Shown in pieces: positions 26,425-35,662 of a DNA stretch of 64,000 nucleotides; position 1 is the first letter of the stretch; every line of letters begins with the position of its first letter. This DNA comes from Rhodoferax sp. Lineage in GTDB: Bacteria; Pseudomonadota; Gammaproteobacteria; Burkholderiales; Burkholderiaceae_C. Both the position numbers and the translations under genes were made by a program. Under the pieces are notes generated by a model. That model saw only the letters and a list, made by a program, of their open reading frames with translations, ran no database searches and was not told the origin of the DNA. The DNA lies in NCBI RefSeq assembly GCF_030653815.1, contig NZ_JAURYQ010000014.1:1-64000 (forward strand), given 5' to 3'.

Positions 26425-26435
26425 GGTGTTCTCCT

Positions 26436-27353
26436 TCAAGCCTCAACGGGTGCCAGCGTCAGTGCGCCGGACAAAATTTCTTGCGCAAACATCTCGGCGG
26501 TACGCGCAGCCGCGGCCGTCATGATGTCCAGATTGCCCGCGTACTTGGGCAGGTAGTCGCCCAGGCCTTCGACCTCCATGTAGATCGATACCCGGTTGCC
26601 GTCGATGACCGGGCCGTTGACCAGGCGGTAGCCCGGAACGTATTTCTGCACCTCCGCCAGCATGGCATGCACCGAGGCCTCAATTTCTGCGGCTTTTGGG
26701 GTGTCCACCGTCAGGCAGTGAATGGTGTCGCGCATGATCAGCGGTGGTTCGGCCGGATTGATCACGATGATGGCCTTGCCCTTGGCAGCTCCGCCCACTT
26801 TTTCGACGGCACCGGCTGTGGTGCGGGTGAATTCGTCGATATTTTTTCGCGTGCCGGGTCCCACCGAGCGGCTCGATACCGTGGCCACAATCTCGCCGTA
26901 AGACACTGCTTGCACCCGACTCACCGCGGCCACCATCGGAATGGTGGCCTGGCCGCCACAGGTGACCATGTTGACATTCATTTCACGCTTGCCCACGTGT
27001 TCGGCCAAGTTCACCGGCGGCACGCAATAGGGGCCAATCGCGGCGGGTGTCAGGTCGATCATCATCACGCCCAGGGCATTGAGTTTGCGGCTGTTTTCGG
27101 CATGCACATAGGCACTGGTGGCATCAAAGGCAATTTGCACACCATCAGCCAGCACGTGGGGCAGCAGGCCGTCGACCCCGTCGGAGGTGGTCTTGATGCC
27201 CATCTCACGGGCACGTTTGAGGCCGTCGGACTCGGGGTCAATGCCCACCATCCAGACCGGCTCCAGCACCGCGCTGCGTTGCAGCTTCATCAGCAAGTCG
27301 GTGCCGATATTGCCTGGCCCGATCAGGGCACATTTGATTTTTCTTTGCGTCAT
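26436..27353 (-). CDS. tesF: Acylating acetaldehyde/propanal dehydrogenase
   Basis: A 305-residue NAD- and CoA-dependent aldehyde dehydrogenase with GPGNIGTDL at residues 12-20 and the nucleophile Cys132 in MVTCGGQAT. It forms a channelling complex with the aldolase and turns propanal or acetaldehyde into propionyl-CoA or acetyl-CoA. Gene order tesE-tesF-tesG is the one known from Comamonas. Length is normal for the family. Confidence 0.94.
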   Translation of the reverse strand: MTQRKIKCALIGPGNIGTDLLMKLQRSAVLEPVWMVGIDPESDGLKRAREMGIKTTSDGVDGLLPHVLADGVQIAFDATSAYVHAENSRKLNALGVMMIDLTPAAIGPYCVPPVNLAEHVGKREMNVNMVTCGGQATIPMVAAVSRVQAVSYGEIVATVSSRSVGPGTRKNIDEFTRTTAGAVEKVGGAAKGKAIIVINPAEPPLIMRDTIHCLTVDTPKAAEIEASVHAMLAEVQKYVPGYRLVNGPVIDGNRVSIYMEVEGLGDYLPKYAGNLDIMTAAAARTAEMFAQEILSGALTLAPVEA

Positions 27354-27362
27354 TGTTCTTCC

Positions 27363-28154
27363 TTAGTCTGAAAAGTTGATTGAGCAGCCACCCAGGCCCT
27401 CAATTTGCATCGTGAAGCGGTCACCCGCCACGGCGGTGACCAGGGGTGCGAGTGAGCCCGAGAGAATAATCTCTCCCGCCTTGAACGGAATATCGAAAGC
27501 GCCCAGCGTGTTAGCCAGCCAGGCGACTGCTTCGGCCGGATGGCCTTGCACCGCCGAGCCCAGGCCGGAGCCTGCCAGTTGCCCGTTTTTCCAGAGCTGC
27601 ATGTTGGCCGTTGCCAGGTCCAGTGCCGCTGGGTCGGTGTGCTGTTGTCCAATCACAAACACACCGCACGAGGCGTTGTCGGCCACCGTGTCCTGAATCT
27701 TGATCTTCCAGTCCCGGATGCGCGAATCAACAATTTCGAAGCATGGGGCCACCCAGGCGGTCGCTGCCAGCACGTCGGCACGCGTGACCCCGGGGCCTTG
27801 CAAATCTGACTTGAGCATGAACGCAACTTCGCCCTCGGCCTTGGGTTGAATCAGGCCTGTCCGACGGATTGACACGGTGGCGCCGTCGGCACATTGCATG
27901 GCATCGGTGAGGAAACCAAAGTCGGGCTGGAACACGCCCAGCATGTCCTGCACCGGCTTGGAGGTAACGCCGATTTTTTTGCCAATCACACGCTCGCCGC
28001 TGGCCTCGCGCAAGCGCAACATGTGGAGCGAGATACGGTACGCATCTTCAACACTGATATCGGGGTGGCGCTCAGTGAGCGGCGCAACAGTGTGTCGCTG
28101 GCGAAGTGCGTCAAAAAGTTCTTCACCGAGTGTGGGGATGAGGCTGTTATCCAC
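27363..28154 (-). CDS. tesE: 2-hydroxyhexa-2,4-dienoate (2-hydroxypentadienoate) hydratase
   Basis: A 263-residue member of the MhpD/HpaH hydratase family. GKKIGVTSKPVQDMLGV and EGEVAFMLKSDL carry the metal-binding and catalytic residues, and the C-terminal VTAVAGDRF is typical. It hydrates the dienoate released by TesD to a 4-hydroxy-2-oxo acid. It lies 9 bases before tesF and 4 bases after tesD on the - strand. Confidence 0.92.
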   Translation of the reverse strand: MDNSLIPTLGEELFDALRQRHTVAPLTERHPDISVEDAYRISLHMLRLREASGERVIGKKIGVTSKPVQDMLGVFQPDFGFLTDAMQCADGATVSIRRTGLIQPKAEGEVAFMLKSDLQGPGVTRADVLAATAWVAPCFEIVDSRIRDWKIKIQDTVADNASCGVFVIGQQHTDPAALDLATANMQLWKNGQLAGSGLGSAVQGHPAEAVAWLANTLGAFDIPFKAGEIILSGSLAPLVTAVAGDRFTMQIEGLGGCSINFSD

Positions 28155-28158
28155 AGGC

Positions 28159-29001
28159 TTAACCGTTTTGTAGAAAATCGATGCAGGCGCGGTTGAACAT
28201 GTCTCGGTGTTCTACCTGAACCCAGTGGCCGCAGCGGTTGACCAGTGTGATGCGGGCGTTCGGGCAGTTTTCCACCAGCTTCATGGCACCACCAACCGGG
28301 TTGAACTGGTCGTTCACCCCCCAGAAGCCGAACACCGGGCAGGCCAAGGAGTGCAGTTGTGCGGTCATGTTGGGCACTTTCAGCACCGATCGGGCGGCGT
28401 TGGTCTGGGTCGCGGCAATCGGGGCCCGTTCATTGATGATGTCGTCGGTCAGCAAGGACGGGTCGAACAACTGCATGGTCATGACAGAGCGCATGGCCTC
28501 GGCGCCGGTTTTGCCGGACTTGTAAATGGCAAACATGTTGGCGATGCCGGGCATGGCCAGGTAGGTGTCGAGGTCTTCAACGCCGCCTGGCGCCATCAGG
28601 ATCAGGCGCTTGACGTCCTGAGGGTAGGCCAGCGCGTAGCCCAGTGCCACCGCGCCACCCAGCGAATTACCGAGCAGGGTGATGTTTGTCAGCCCCAGTT
28701 TGTCAACCAGGCCCTTGACGCCGGCAATGAAAAAGTCAAGGTCGTACTGGAGCGGCAACTCGGTCTTGCTCGACAGACCATAACCCAGCAGGTCGGGCAC
28801 GATGGTGCGGTAACCCGCCTCGGCGAAGACCGGGCAGTTGCCTTTGAAATTGCTGTAGCCGCTGGCGCCACCCCCTGCGCCGTGCAGGAAGATCACGGCT
28901 TCGCCCGTGCCTTGATCATGGTAGTGGACACGTTGTGCTGCGCCGGCAATAGAGCCAATGTCGGCGTAATGGCCGACCGGAATGGGAGAGTCGTGGTTCA
29001 T
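28159..29001 (-). CDS. tesD: Meta-cleavage product hydrolase (4,5-9,10-diseco steroid hydrolase)
   Basis: A 280-residue alpha/beta hydrolase. The oxyanion motif is HGAGGGASG (40-48), the nucleophile Ser113 lies in GNSLGG, the acid in GVNDQFNP and the catalytic His in CGHWVQVEH, all typical of C-C bond hydrolases such as HsaD/TesD and BphD. It splits the ring-A meta-cleavage product into the HIP ring C/D acid and hydroxyhexadienoate. The operon context with tesEFG and the flavin-dependent hydroxylase makes the steroid substrate likely. The dioxygenase that makes its substrate is not encoded in this window. Confidence 0.9.
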   Translation of the reverse strand: MNHDSPIPVGHYADIGSIAGAAQRVHYHDQGTGEAVIFLHGAGGGASGYSNFKGNCPVFAEAGYRTIVPDLLGYGLSSKTELPLQYDLDFFIAGVKGLVDKLGLTNITLLGNSLGGAVALGYALAYPQDVKRLILMAPGGVEDLDTYLAMPGIANMFAIYKSGKTGAEAMRSVMTMQLFDPSLLTDDIINERAPIAATQTNAARSVLKVPNMTAQLHSLACPVFGFWGVNDQFNPVGGAMKLVENCPNARITLVNRCGHWVQVEHRDMFNRACIDFLQNG

Positions 29002-29015
29002 GGGAAATGTGTTGG

Positions 29016-30011
29016 TTAATGGGAGGAAGTGGGTGCGGTGGCTGTCCAGAGTTTGGGCAGGCCCGGGTCGGTCGCCAGGATCAGTCGCTTGAGCAGGTTG
29101 CGCAGCAGCGACGCTTCTTGTTCGCCGAGGCGGTCCACCACACTGGCCTCGACGTCTTTGGCGGCCGCCAGAATATGCAGCACAGCATCGCGACCATTGG
29201 CGCTGAGGGTGTAGCTCGTGCCTGCTGCCCCGCTGTGCTGCAGCAGGCCGCGTTCACACAAGGCCTCTGGCGCATGTTGGTCCAGGTTGACTGCGGTATA
29301 GGCCACATGCTGGGCGATTTCTTCAGCGCTCAGCGGTTCGCGCACGCTGAGCGTGGACAGCACATAAAAATCGCCATCACTCAGCTGGCGCTCATTCAGC
29401 CGGGAGCGAAAGCCCGCCATGAACTGGTGATGGCTGCGCCCCAGCAGGTAACCCAGCAGTTCCTCGGAGTACAGCGCGGCGCCGATATCGGCGAGCGGCT
29501 CGGTCGAGACCGGTTCGGCTTTGGGGGTGGCGAGCGCGTAATTGCCGGTCACGTAAAGCAGGGGTGGGCGCTCGCTGCGGTCGTAGCCGAGAACTTCGCC
29601 GACAAAAATAATGTGATCACCGCCCTCATACTGGAACATGGTGCGGCACTGGAAGCGTGCACTGCAGGCGTGCAACAGCGGCGTGTTGTTGAGCCCGGTG
29701 TCGAGCTGCAGGCCGCTGAACTTGTCCTCGCCGGCGCGGGCAAACAGGTTGGACATGGCCACCTGGTCTTCGGCCAGCACATGCACATTCCAGTGGCTGG
29801 CGTCGCTGAAGGCCTGCAGGCTGCGCGCGCTTTTGGCCAGGCTCCAGAGCACCAACGGGGGTGTCAGCGAGACCGAGTTGAAGCTGTTGGCTGTGACCCC
29901 CACCGGCGTGCCGTCCCCGGCCTGCGTCGTGACAATGGTCACGCCCGTGGCAAACATGCCGAGTGCACGGCGGAAGTCTTTCGGGTCGAAGTGTGTGGTG
30001 TTGTCGTCCAT
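29016..30011 (-). CDS. Flavin reductase with C-terminal MarR-like domain (3-HSA hydroxylase reductase)
   Basis: A 331-residue protein. Residues about 10-165 are an HpaC-type flavin reductase (ALGMFATGVTIVTT, GVTANSFNSVSL, FVGEVLGYDRSERPPLLY). About 180-325 is a MarR-type winged-helix domain (FLYVLSTLSVREPLSAEEIAQHV-like region, then CERGLLQH). The C1 reductase of Acinetobacter 4-hydroxyphenylacetate hydroxylase has this fusion and its MarR half gates activity by substrate. It should supply reduced flavin to the monooxygenase at 30211. The ATG at 30011 is preceded by AGGAGA. It corresponds in role to TesA1/HsaB. Confidence 0.85.
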   Translation of the reverse strand: MDDNTTHFDPKDFRRALGMFATGVTIVTTQAGDGTPVGVTANSFNSVSLTPPLVLWSLAKSARSLQAFSDASHWNVHVLAEDQVAMSNLFARAGEDKFSGLQLDTGLNNTPLLHACSARFQCRTMFQYEGGDHIIFVGEVLGYDRSERPPLLYVTGNYALATPKAEPVSTEPLADIGAALYSEELLGYLLGRSHHQFMAGFRSRLNERQLSDGDFYVLSTLSVREPLSAEEIAQHVAYTAVNLDQHAPEALCERGLLQHSGAAGTSYTLSANGRDAVLHILAAAKDVEASVVDRLGEQEASLLRNLLKRLILATDPGLPKLWTATAPTSSH

Positions 30012-30057
30012 GCTGTCTCCTGTGTTGCCCGCAGTGTGCGATGTTGTTCCCGCTGCC

Positions 30058-30076
30058 AAATCCTCCACATGGACTA
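30058..30076 (-). promoter_or_regulatory. Shared steroid-island operator motif, site 5 (diverged)
   Basis: On the - strand it reads TAGTCCATGTGGAGGATTT, 15 of 19 identical to the site at 30108 but facing the other way. It lies 46 bases upstream of the flavin reductase start. Confidence 0.5.
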
Positions 30077-30107
30077 GATTGGGTGCAGGGTTTACGCGGC
30101 TTGACTT

Positions 30108-30126
30108 TAGTCCAAGTGGACGATGA
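30108..30126 (+). promoter_or_regulatory. Shared steroid-island operator motif, site 6
   Basis: TAGTCCAAGTGGACGATGA with dyad GTCCA-AG-TGGAC, 84 bases upstream of the 3-HSA hydroxylase start. With site 5 it gives the divergent promoter one copy for each direction. Confidence 0.65.
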
Positions 30127-30210
30127 TGGTCAGTTGCGCTCGGTGGGACGATAGAGTCCGCAAGGCATCCTCCTTGTCCCACAGATTTCATGCGCCACCG
30201 GAGACCAGAA

Positions 30211-31407
30211 ATGAACACAACGAATGAAGACTATTTGACCCCTGAAGCCCTTGAATTGATCGCCCGCGCCAAAGCCCTGGCCCCGAAGCTGGCCGAGCGT
30301 GCGTGTGCCGCGGATCGCGATGGGCGTGTCAGCGAGGAAACCATTGCTGAAATGGCGGCTGCAGGCTTGTTTCGTATCTTGCAGCCCAGGCGCTGGGGTG
30401 GCTATGAGCTGGACCCACGCGTTTTCTACACCGTGCAAATGGCCCTGGCGGAGGGCTGCATGTCCACCGCCTGGATGTACGGCGTGGTGGGCGTCCACCC
30501 CTGGCAGCTGTCGCTGTTCCCCGAGCAGGCGCAGCAGGATGTGTGGCACGAAGACAGCGGCATCCGCATCGCCTCAACCTACATGCCCACCGGCAAGGCG
30601 GAACCCGTTGAGGGTGGCTACAAATTCAGTGGACGCTGGGGTTTTTCCACGGGCATCGAGCATTGCGACTGGGTTTTTCTGGGTGGCCTGTTGCCCAAAA
30701 AAGATGGCTCTGGCGCGCTCGAGCATGCGACCTTTTTGTTGCCAAAGGCGGATGTCAAGGTCGAGGAAAACTGGGATGTGCTGGGTTTGCGTGGCACGGG
30801 CAGCCACGACATCGTGATCGGCAGCGCCTTCGTGCCCGAGCACCGCATTCACCGCACCAATGACCATAGCGATGCCGGCTGCCCGGGCCGCGCCACCAAC
30901 CCCGGCTGGTTGTACCGCGTGCCGTTTACCCAGGTGTTCCAGCGTGCGGTCTCGAGTGCCTGTATTGGTGCGCTGGAAGGTGCGATTACCAGTTTCCGCG
31001 AGCGTTCAGCGTCCCACGTCGGCAAACATGGCAACAAGATGGCCGAGGATCCAAACGCCCAGATGGCAGTGACCGAGGCCATGATGGCAGCCGACCAGTT
31101 GCGTCTGGTGTTGTTTCGCAACTATGCCCGCATCGTGCACTGCGCCAAGACGGGCGAGAAAATGCCGGTCGAGGAACGTCTGATGCAGCGCGCCCAGGCC
31201 TCTGCTGTGCCCAAGATCACGGGCGAGCGCGTCAATGACTTGATGCGCGCCTGCGCCGCTTCGGGGACCTACAAAACGAATCCGATCGAGCGCATATTCC
31301 GCGACATCCACCAGGGCCGTGGCCATATCGCCAACAATACCGATGCTTATGCGCGTGCGCATGGCGGGGTGATGCTGGGCTTGCCGAATATGGATGCCTT
31401 CGTCTGA
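30211..31407 (+). CDS. tesA2: 3-HSA hydroxylase oxygenase component (flavin-dependent monooxygenase)
   Basis: A 398-residue group D flavin monooxygenase with the acyl-CoA dehydrogenase fold (AAGLFRILQPRRWGGYELD, GRWGFSTGIEHCDWVFLGG, LRGTGSHDIVI). The length and text fit HsaA/TesA2, which hydroxylates 3-hydroxy-9,10-seco-androstatriene-9,17-dione at C4 with reduced flavin from a separate reductase. That reductase is encoded divergently at 30011. GGAGACC precedes the ATG at 30211. Other substrates of this fold exist, but neighbouring genes favour the steroid role. Confidence 0.9.
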   Translation: MNTTNEDYLTPEALELIARAKALAPKLAERACAADRDGRVSEETIAEMAAAGLFRILQPRRWGGYELDPRVFYTVQMALAEGCMSTAWMYGVVGVHPWQLSLFPEQAQQDVWHEDSGIRIASTYMPTGKAEPVEGGYKFSGRWGFSTGIEHCDWVFLGGLLPKKDGSGALEHATFLLPKADVKVEENWDVLGLRGTGSHDIVIGSAFVPEHRIHRTNDHSDAGCPGRATNPGWLYRVPFTQVFQRAVSSACIGALEGAITSFRERSASHVGKHGNKMAEDPNAQMAVTEAMMAADQLRLVLFRNYARIVHCAKTGEKMPVEERLMQRAQASAVPKITGERVNDLMRACAASGTYKTNPIERIFRDIHQGRGHIANNTDAYARAHGGVMLGLPNMDAFV

Positions 31408-31454
31408 GCGATCAGAAATTGGCCGATGGACATCAATAAAACCGAGGTGGAAGC

Positions 31455-33173
31455 GTGCAGCAGACATACGATGTGATTGTGGTGGGGTCAGGCGCTGGCG
31501 CGCTGCTGGCGGCGGTGCGCGCGGCGGACGAGGGGCTGCGCACGCTGGTGGTCGAAAAGACCGAGCTCGTGGGCGGAACTTCTGCCATCTCGGGCGGTGG
31601 CATCTGGATCCCGGATAACTACGACATGCCCAAGGCCGGCCTGAAGGACAGCATCGACGCGGCCTACCGTTACGTCAAGGCCTGCGCCAAGGGCCTGGCC
31701 AGTGATGACCGCGTGCTGGCTTATGTCGAGACGGCGCGCGAGATGGCGCTGTACCTCAAGCAGATCGGTATCCCTTACCGCTGTGTGCCGGGCTACAGCG
31801 ACTACTACCCGGACATGCCGGGGGCCATGCCCGGCGGGAGAACCATGGACCCGGTGGACTACAACGCCGCCAAGCTGGGCTTGCAGGCGCTGCCCTTGCT
31901 GCGTCCGACCAGCCCCGGACAGCTCATTCTTGGCCGTATGCACATCAATGCCTTCGAGGCGCGTTCCATGTTGGCACGCGAGTTCAAGTCGCACTTCACC
32001 CTGGCGGGCATGATGCTGCGCTACTTTCTGGATTACCCGTGGCGCAACAAGACCAGGCGCGATCGTCGATTGACCGGGGGGCAGGCCTTGCTGGGTGGTC
32101 TGCTGGCCGCGTTGCGCCAGCGCAAGATCGAGCTATGGCTCAAAAGCCCGTTGCAGTCGCTGGTGTTTGAAGACGGGCGTGTGGTCGGTATTGTGGTTGA
32201 ACAAGAGGGAAGGGCGGTGACAGTGCACGCACGCCGCGGCGTATTGTTGGGTGCCGGGGGTTTTGAGCGCAATGCGGCGATGCGAGAGCAGTATCTTCCC
32301 AAACCGACCGACGCCAACTGGCCTGCCACGCCACCCCATGCCAACACCGGTGACGCGATCCGCGCCGGGGCCGAGGTGGGCGCTGCCCTGCACCTGATGG
32401 CGCACACCTGGGGCGCGCCCACGCTGGAGGTGCCGGGTGAGGAGAAGTACCGAGCCATGTTCGTCGAGCGTTCGCTGCCGGGCTGCATGGTGGTCAATGC
32501 CCGGGGTGAACGCTTTCTCAATGAGTCCGGCCCCTACCCCGAATTTCAGCAGGCCATGTTTGCCAACCATGCGGCGACGGGTGGCGCTATTCCCGCCTGG
32601 ATCGTGTTTGATGCCGACTTCCGTGCCAAGCAGCCGATCGGCCCGCTGATGCCCGGCTCGGCCGTGCCCGACAGCAAGCTGCGCAAGCGCTGGTTGAACA
32701 CGGTTTATTGGAAAGCCGAGACGCTGGAGGCCCTGGCGCAACAGATCGGTGTTGATGCTGCTGGACTCAAGCGCAGCGCCGCGCGCATGACCGAATTCGC
32801 CGCCACCGGCAAAGACCTGGACTTTGACCGTGGCGGTAATGCGTTTGACCGTTACTACGGCGACCCACGATTGAAGAACCCAAATCTGGGTCCGATTGCC
32901 AAGGGTCCGTTTTATGCCATGAAACTGTTTCCGGGTGACATTGGCACCAAGGGCGGTCTGTTGACCGACCGCGAAGCGCGTGTGCTCAACGACCAGGGAC
33001 AAATCATCAAGGGTCTTTATTGCGTGGGCAACAATTCGGCCTCGGTCATGGGGCCTGCCTACCCGGGCGCCGGCTCAACGTTGGGACCGGCGATGGCCTT
33101 CGCTTTACGTGCCATCGCCGAGATGACCGGCAAGCCGATGGCACTGCAGCGCACCGATCTGTTGTCTGTCTGA
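31455..33173 (+). CDS. tesH: 3-ketosteroid Delta1-dehydrogenase
   Basis: A 572-residue flavoprotein. FAD-binding motif GSGAGALLAA begins at residue 11; the segment VPGYSDYYPDMPGA and the C-terminal AYPGAGSTLGPAMAF hold the tyrosines and glycine of the KstD active site. It removes hydrogens from C1 and C2 of 3-keto-4-ene steroids, aromatising ring A once 9alpha-hydroxylation has occurred. The gene lies 47 bases after tesA2 on the same strand. Length is slightly above actinobacterial KstD (about 510), close to Comamonas TesH. Confidence 0.91.
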   Translation: MQQTYDVIVVGSGAGALLAAVRAADEGLRTLVVEKTELVGGTSAISGGGIWIPDNYDMPKAGLKDSIDAAYRYVKACAKGLASDDRVLAYVETAREMALYLKQIGIPYRCVPGYSDYYPDMPGAMPGGRTMDPVDYNAAKLGLQALPLLRPTSPGQLILGRMHINAFEARSMLAREFKSHFTLAGMMLRYFLDYPWRNKTRRDRRLTGGQALLGGLLAALRQRKIELWLKSPLQSLVFEDGRVVGIVVEQEGRAVTVHARRGVLLGAGGFERNAAMREQYLPKPTDANWPATPPHANTGDAIRAGAEVGAALHLMAHTWGAPTLEVPGEEKYRAMFVERSLPGCMVVNARGERFLNESGPYPEFQQAMFANHAATGGAIPAWIVFDADFRAKQPIGPLMPGSAVPDSKLRKRWLNTVYWKAETLEALAQQIGVDAAGLKRSAARMTEFAATGKDLDFDRGGNAFDRYYGDPRLKNPNLGPIAKGPFYAMKLFPGDIGTKGGLLTDREARVLNDQGQIIKGLYCVGNNSASVMGPAYPGAGSTLGPAMAFALRAIAEMTGKPMALQRTDLLSV

Positions 33174-33175
33174 GC

Positions 33176-34849
33176 ATGAACGGCACCCCAAAGACGAGGG
33201 TCAGCACGGTTACGCCGATTGCGCCCGCACTGGTGGTCGCCAGTGCTGCTGATGTGCCCTGGCATGAAGAGGCCGACGTGCTGGTGGTCGGCTGGGGAGC
33301 GGCCGGTGCCAGTGCCGCCATCGAGGCGCGCAGCCAGGGCGCAGATGTGATCGTGATCGACCGCTTTGGTGGTGGTGGCGCCAGCGCGCTGTCCGGCGGC
33401 GTGGTTTATGCCGGTGGTGGCACGGTGTACCAGCAGCAGGCGGGTTATGACGACAGTCCGCAGGCCATGGCCGACTATTTGCGGCACGAGGTGAATGGTG
33501 TCGTGTCGGACGACACGGTGCAGAAATTCTGCAATGAAAGTGTGGCCAACCTGCAATGGCTGGAGGCCCAGGGGGCACGTTTTGCGGCAACCATGCCCAG
33601 GTACAAGACCTCCTACCCGCCGGAGGGCGTTTTTTTGTACTATTCCGGCAACGAGCTTGTGCCCGCTTATGGCAACCCGGCAAGTACCGCCAAGCCAGCA
33701 CCGCGCGGCCACCGCGTGGTCGCCAAAGGCCAGTCGGGGGCCACACTGTTTGCAGCACTGAAAAGCGCCACGCTGCGCGCCGGTGTCCAACCAATCACGC
33801 AGGCCAGCGTGCGTCGACTGGTGCGCGAACAAGGCAGCGGCCGGGTGCTGGGCGTCGAGATCTGGCAATTGCCGGCAGGTCATGAAAAGACGCTGCGTCA
33901 TGCCGAGCTGGATGGCTTGGTGGCCAAATGGCGACTCTACCAGTCCAAAAAGGCCGATGCAGCGCGGCGCGAGCAGGCTGGTATTGAGCAGGCGCTTGGC
34001 AGCCCCCGTTTTGTGCGCGCGCGCCGTGGCGTGGTGCTGTCAACCGGGGGTTATATCTACAACCCGGCCTTGATCGATCAGCACGCCCCGCATTACCGCA
34101 AAGGTTGGCCTGTGGGCGGCGCGGGTTGCGACGGTTCGGGTTTGCGCCTGGGTCAGAGTGTCGGGGCGAGTGATGCCGAGTTGAACAACGTGTCGGCCTG
34201 GCGCTTCATCACACCGCCAGCCGCCTGGCCCAAGGGCTTGGTCATCAACCAGCGCGGCGAACGGTTTTGCAACGAGCAAGTTTATGGCGCCAAACTGGGC
34301 TATGAGATGGTGGAGAACCAAGGCGGCAAAGCCTGGCTGCTGCTCGACAGCAAGCTGCGCTGGGAGGCGGTGCGCCAATGCCTCTTTGGGGGCCTGTGGG
34401 CCTTTCAATTCCTGCCCGCGCTCATGCTGATGTTCAAAGTGGCCAGAAAAGCCAGGACACTGGAGGACTTGGCGCGCCACATCGGTGTTGATGCCGCCAG
34501 GCTACGCACCCAGGTCGAGACGGCCAATGCGGCGGCACGGGGCGAGCGCGAGGACGCTTTCGGCAAGTCGGCCGACATGCGTCAGGAGCTCAAGCACGGC
34601 TCGTTCTTCGCGATCGACATTTCGATCGACCAGAAAATGTTTCCGCTGGCCACGCTCACGCTGGGCGGCCTGCAGGTCAACGAGCTTGATGGCCATGTGC
34701 GCAATGCGCAGGGCCAGGACATTGCGGGTCTGTTTGCGGCTGGCCGCACAGCCATCGGTCTGGCTTCGTCCCGCTATGTCAGTGGTTTGTCGCTGGCCGA
34801 CTGTATTTTTTCTGGTCGGCGCGCCGGGCGCGCAGCGGCACGCGAATGA
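33176..34849 (+). CDS. tesI: 3-ketosteroid Delta4-dehydrogenase (FAD-dependent)
   Basis: A 557-residue flavoprotein with GWGAAGASAAIEA (about residues 39-51), GGGGASALSGG and the C-terminal GRTAIGLASSRYVSGLSLAD. It is paired with KstD and matches the Delta4(5alpha) dehydrogenase of Comamonas in position and style. A charged stretch of about 45 residues (near 240-285, KWRLYQSKKADAARRE) looks like an insertion. Whether it acts on 5alpha or 5beta (bile-acid) steroids cannot be read from sequence. The ATG lies two bases after the tesH stop. Confidence 0.85.
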   Translation: MNGTPKTRVSTVTPIAPALVVASAADVPWHEEADVLVVGWGAAGASAAIEARSQGADVIVIDRFGGGGASALSGGVVYAGGGTVYQQQAGYDDSPQAMADYLRHEVNGVVSDDTVQKFCNESVANLQWLEAQGARFAATMPRYKTSYPPEGVFLYYSGNELVPAYGNPASTAKPAPRGHRVVAKGQSGATLFAALKSATLRAGVQPITQASVRRLVREQGSGRVLGVEIWQLPAGHEKTLRHAELDGLVAKWRLYQSKKADAARREQAGIEQALGSPRFVRARRGVVLSTGGYIYNPALIDQHAPHYRKGWPVGGAGCDGSGLRLGQSVGASDAELNNVSAWRFITPPAAWPKGLVINQRGERFCNEQVYGAKLGYEMVENQGGKAWLLLDSKLRWEAVRQCLFGGLWAFQFLPALMLMFKVARKARTLEDLARHIGVDAARLRTQVETANAAARGEREDAFGKSADMRQELKHGSFFAIDISIDQKMFPLATLTLGGLQVNELDGHVRNAQGQDIAGLFAAGRTAIGLASSRYVSGLSLADCIFSGRRAGRAAARE

Positions 34850-34895
34850 TGGTGCCTTCGACCAGGTGTTTGAAAAAATGAATGAGGAGAAGGTA

Positions 34896-35660
34896 ATGAC
34901 AGGACGTGTAAAAGACAAGGTGGCGCTGGTGACCGGCGGCGCCAGTGGTGTGGGTCTGGAGGTTGTCAAGCTGCTCCTGGCCGAAGGTGCCAAGGTGGCG
35001 ATCAGTGACATCAATATCGAGACCGGCGAGAAACTGGCCGCTGAGTTGGGCGAGCGTGCCCTGTTCGTGCGCCATGATGTGACCTGTGAGAGCGACTGGA
35101 CAACTGCCATCACCGCTGTGCAGCAACGTTTTGGCGCACTCAACGTGCTGGTCAACAACGCCGGTATCCTGATCGCCGGCGACATGGAAAGCGGCCGCAT
35201 CGAGGACTTCCGCCGGCTGTTTCAGGTGAACGCCGAATCCGTTTTTATGGGTTGCCAGCAGGGTATCGCGGCGATGAAAGCGCAGGGTGGCAGCATCATC
35301 AACATGGCCTCGATTTCATCCTGGTTGCCGGTGGAGAACTATGCTGGCTACAGTGCCACCAAGGCTGCAGTTTCGGCGCTGACGCGCGCCGCCGCGCTCA
35401 AATGCCGCAAACAAGGCTATTCAATCCGTGTCAATTCGATCCACCCTGACGGGATTTACACGCCGATGATGGCGGCTACTCTGCCCAGGGGCGTGACCAA
35501 GGAGATGGTGTTACACGATGCCACGCGCAACCGCGGTGGCCGTGCCTACATGCCCGAGCGCATTGCCCCGTTGGTCCTGTTTTTGGCTTCGGACGAGTCC
35601 AGTGTGATCAGTGGCAGCGAACTGCACGCCGACAACGCCATTCTGGGTATGGGGCTTTGA
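34896..35660 (+). CDS. 3beta/17beta-hydroxysteroid dehydrogenase (SDR)
   Basis: A 254-residue SDR, the exact length of the C. testosteroni enzyme, with GGASGVG at 14-20 and the triad Ser139, Tyr152 and Lys156 (reference numbers 138/151/155 without Met). The C-terminus GSELHADNAILGMGL matches my memory of that enzyme closely. It oxidises 3beta- and 17beta-hydroxyls with NAD, for example testosterone to androstenedione. The ATG at 34896 is supported by GAGGAGAAGG; an in-frame ATG 18 bases upstream has no site. Confidence 0.92.
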   Translation: MTGRVKDKVALVTGGASGVGLEVVKLLLAEGAKVAISDINIETGEKLAAELGERALFVRHDVTCESDWTTAITAVQQRFGALNVLVNNAGILIAGDMESGRIEDFRRLFQVNAESVFMGCQQGIAAMKAQGGSIINMASISSWLPVENYAGYSATKAAVSALTRAAALKCRKQGYSIRVNSIHPDGIYTPMMAATLPRGVTKEMVLHDATRNRGGRAYMPERIAPLVLFLASDESSVISGSELHADNAILGMGL

Positions 35661-35662
35661 TC

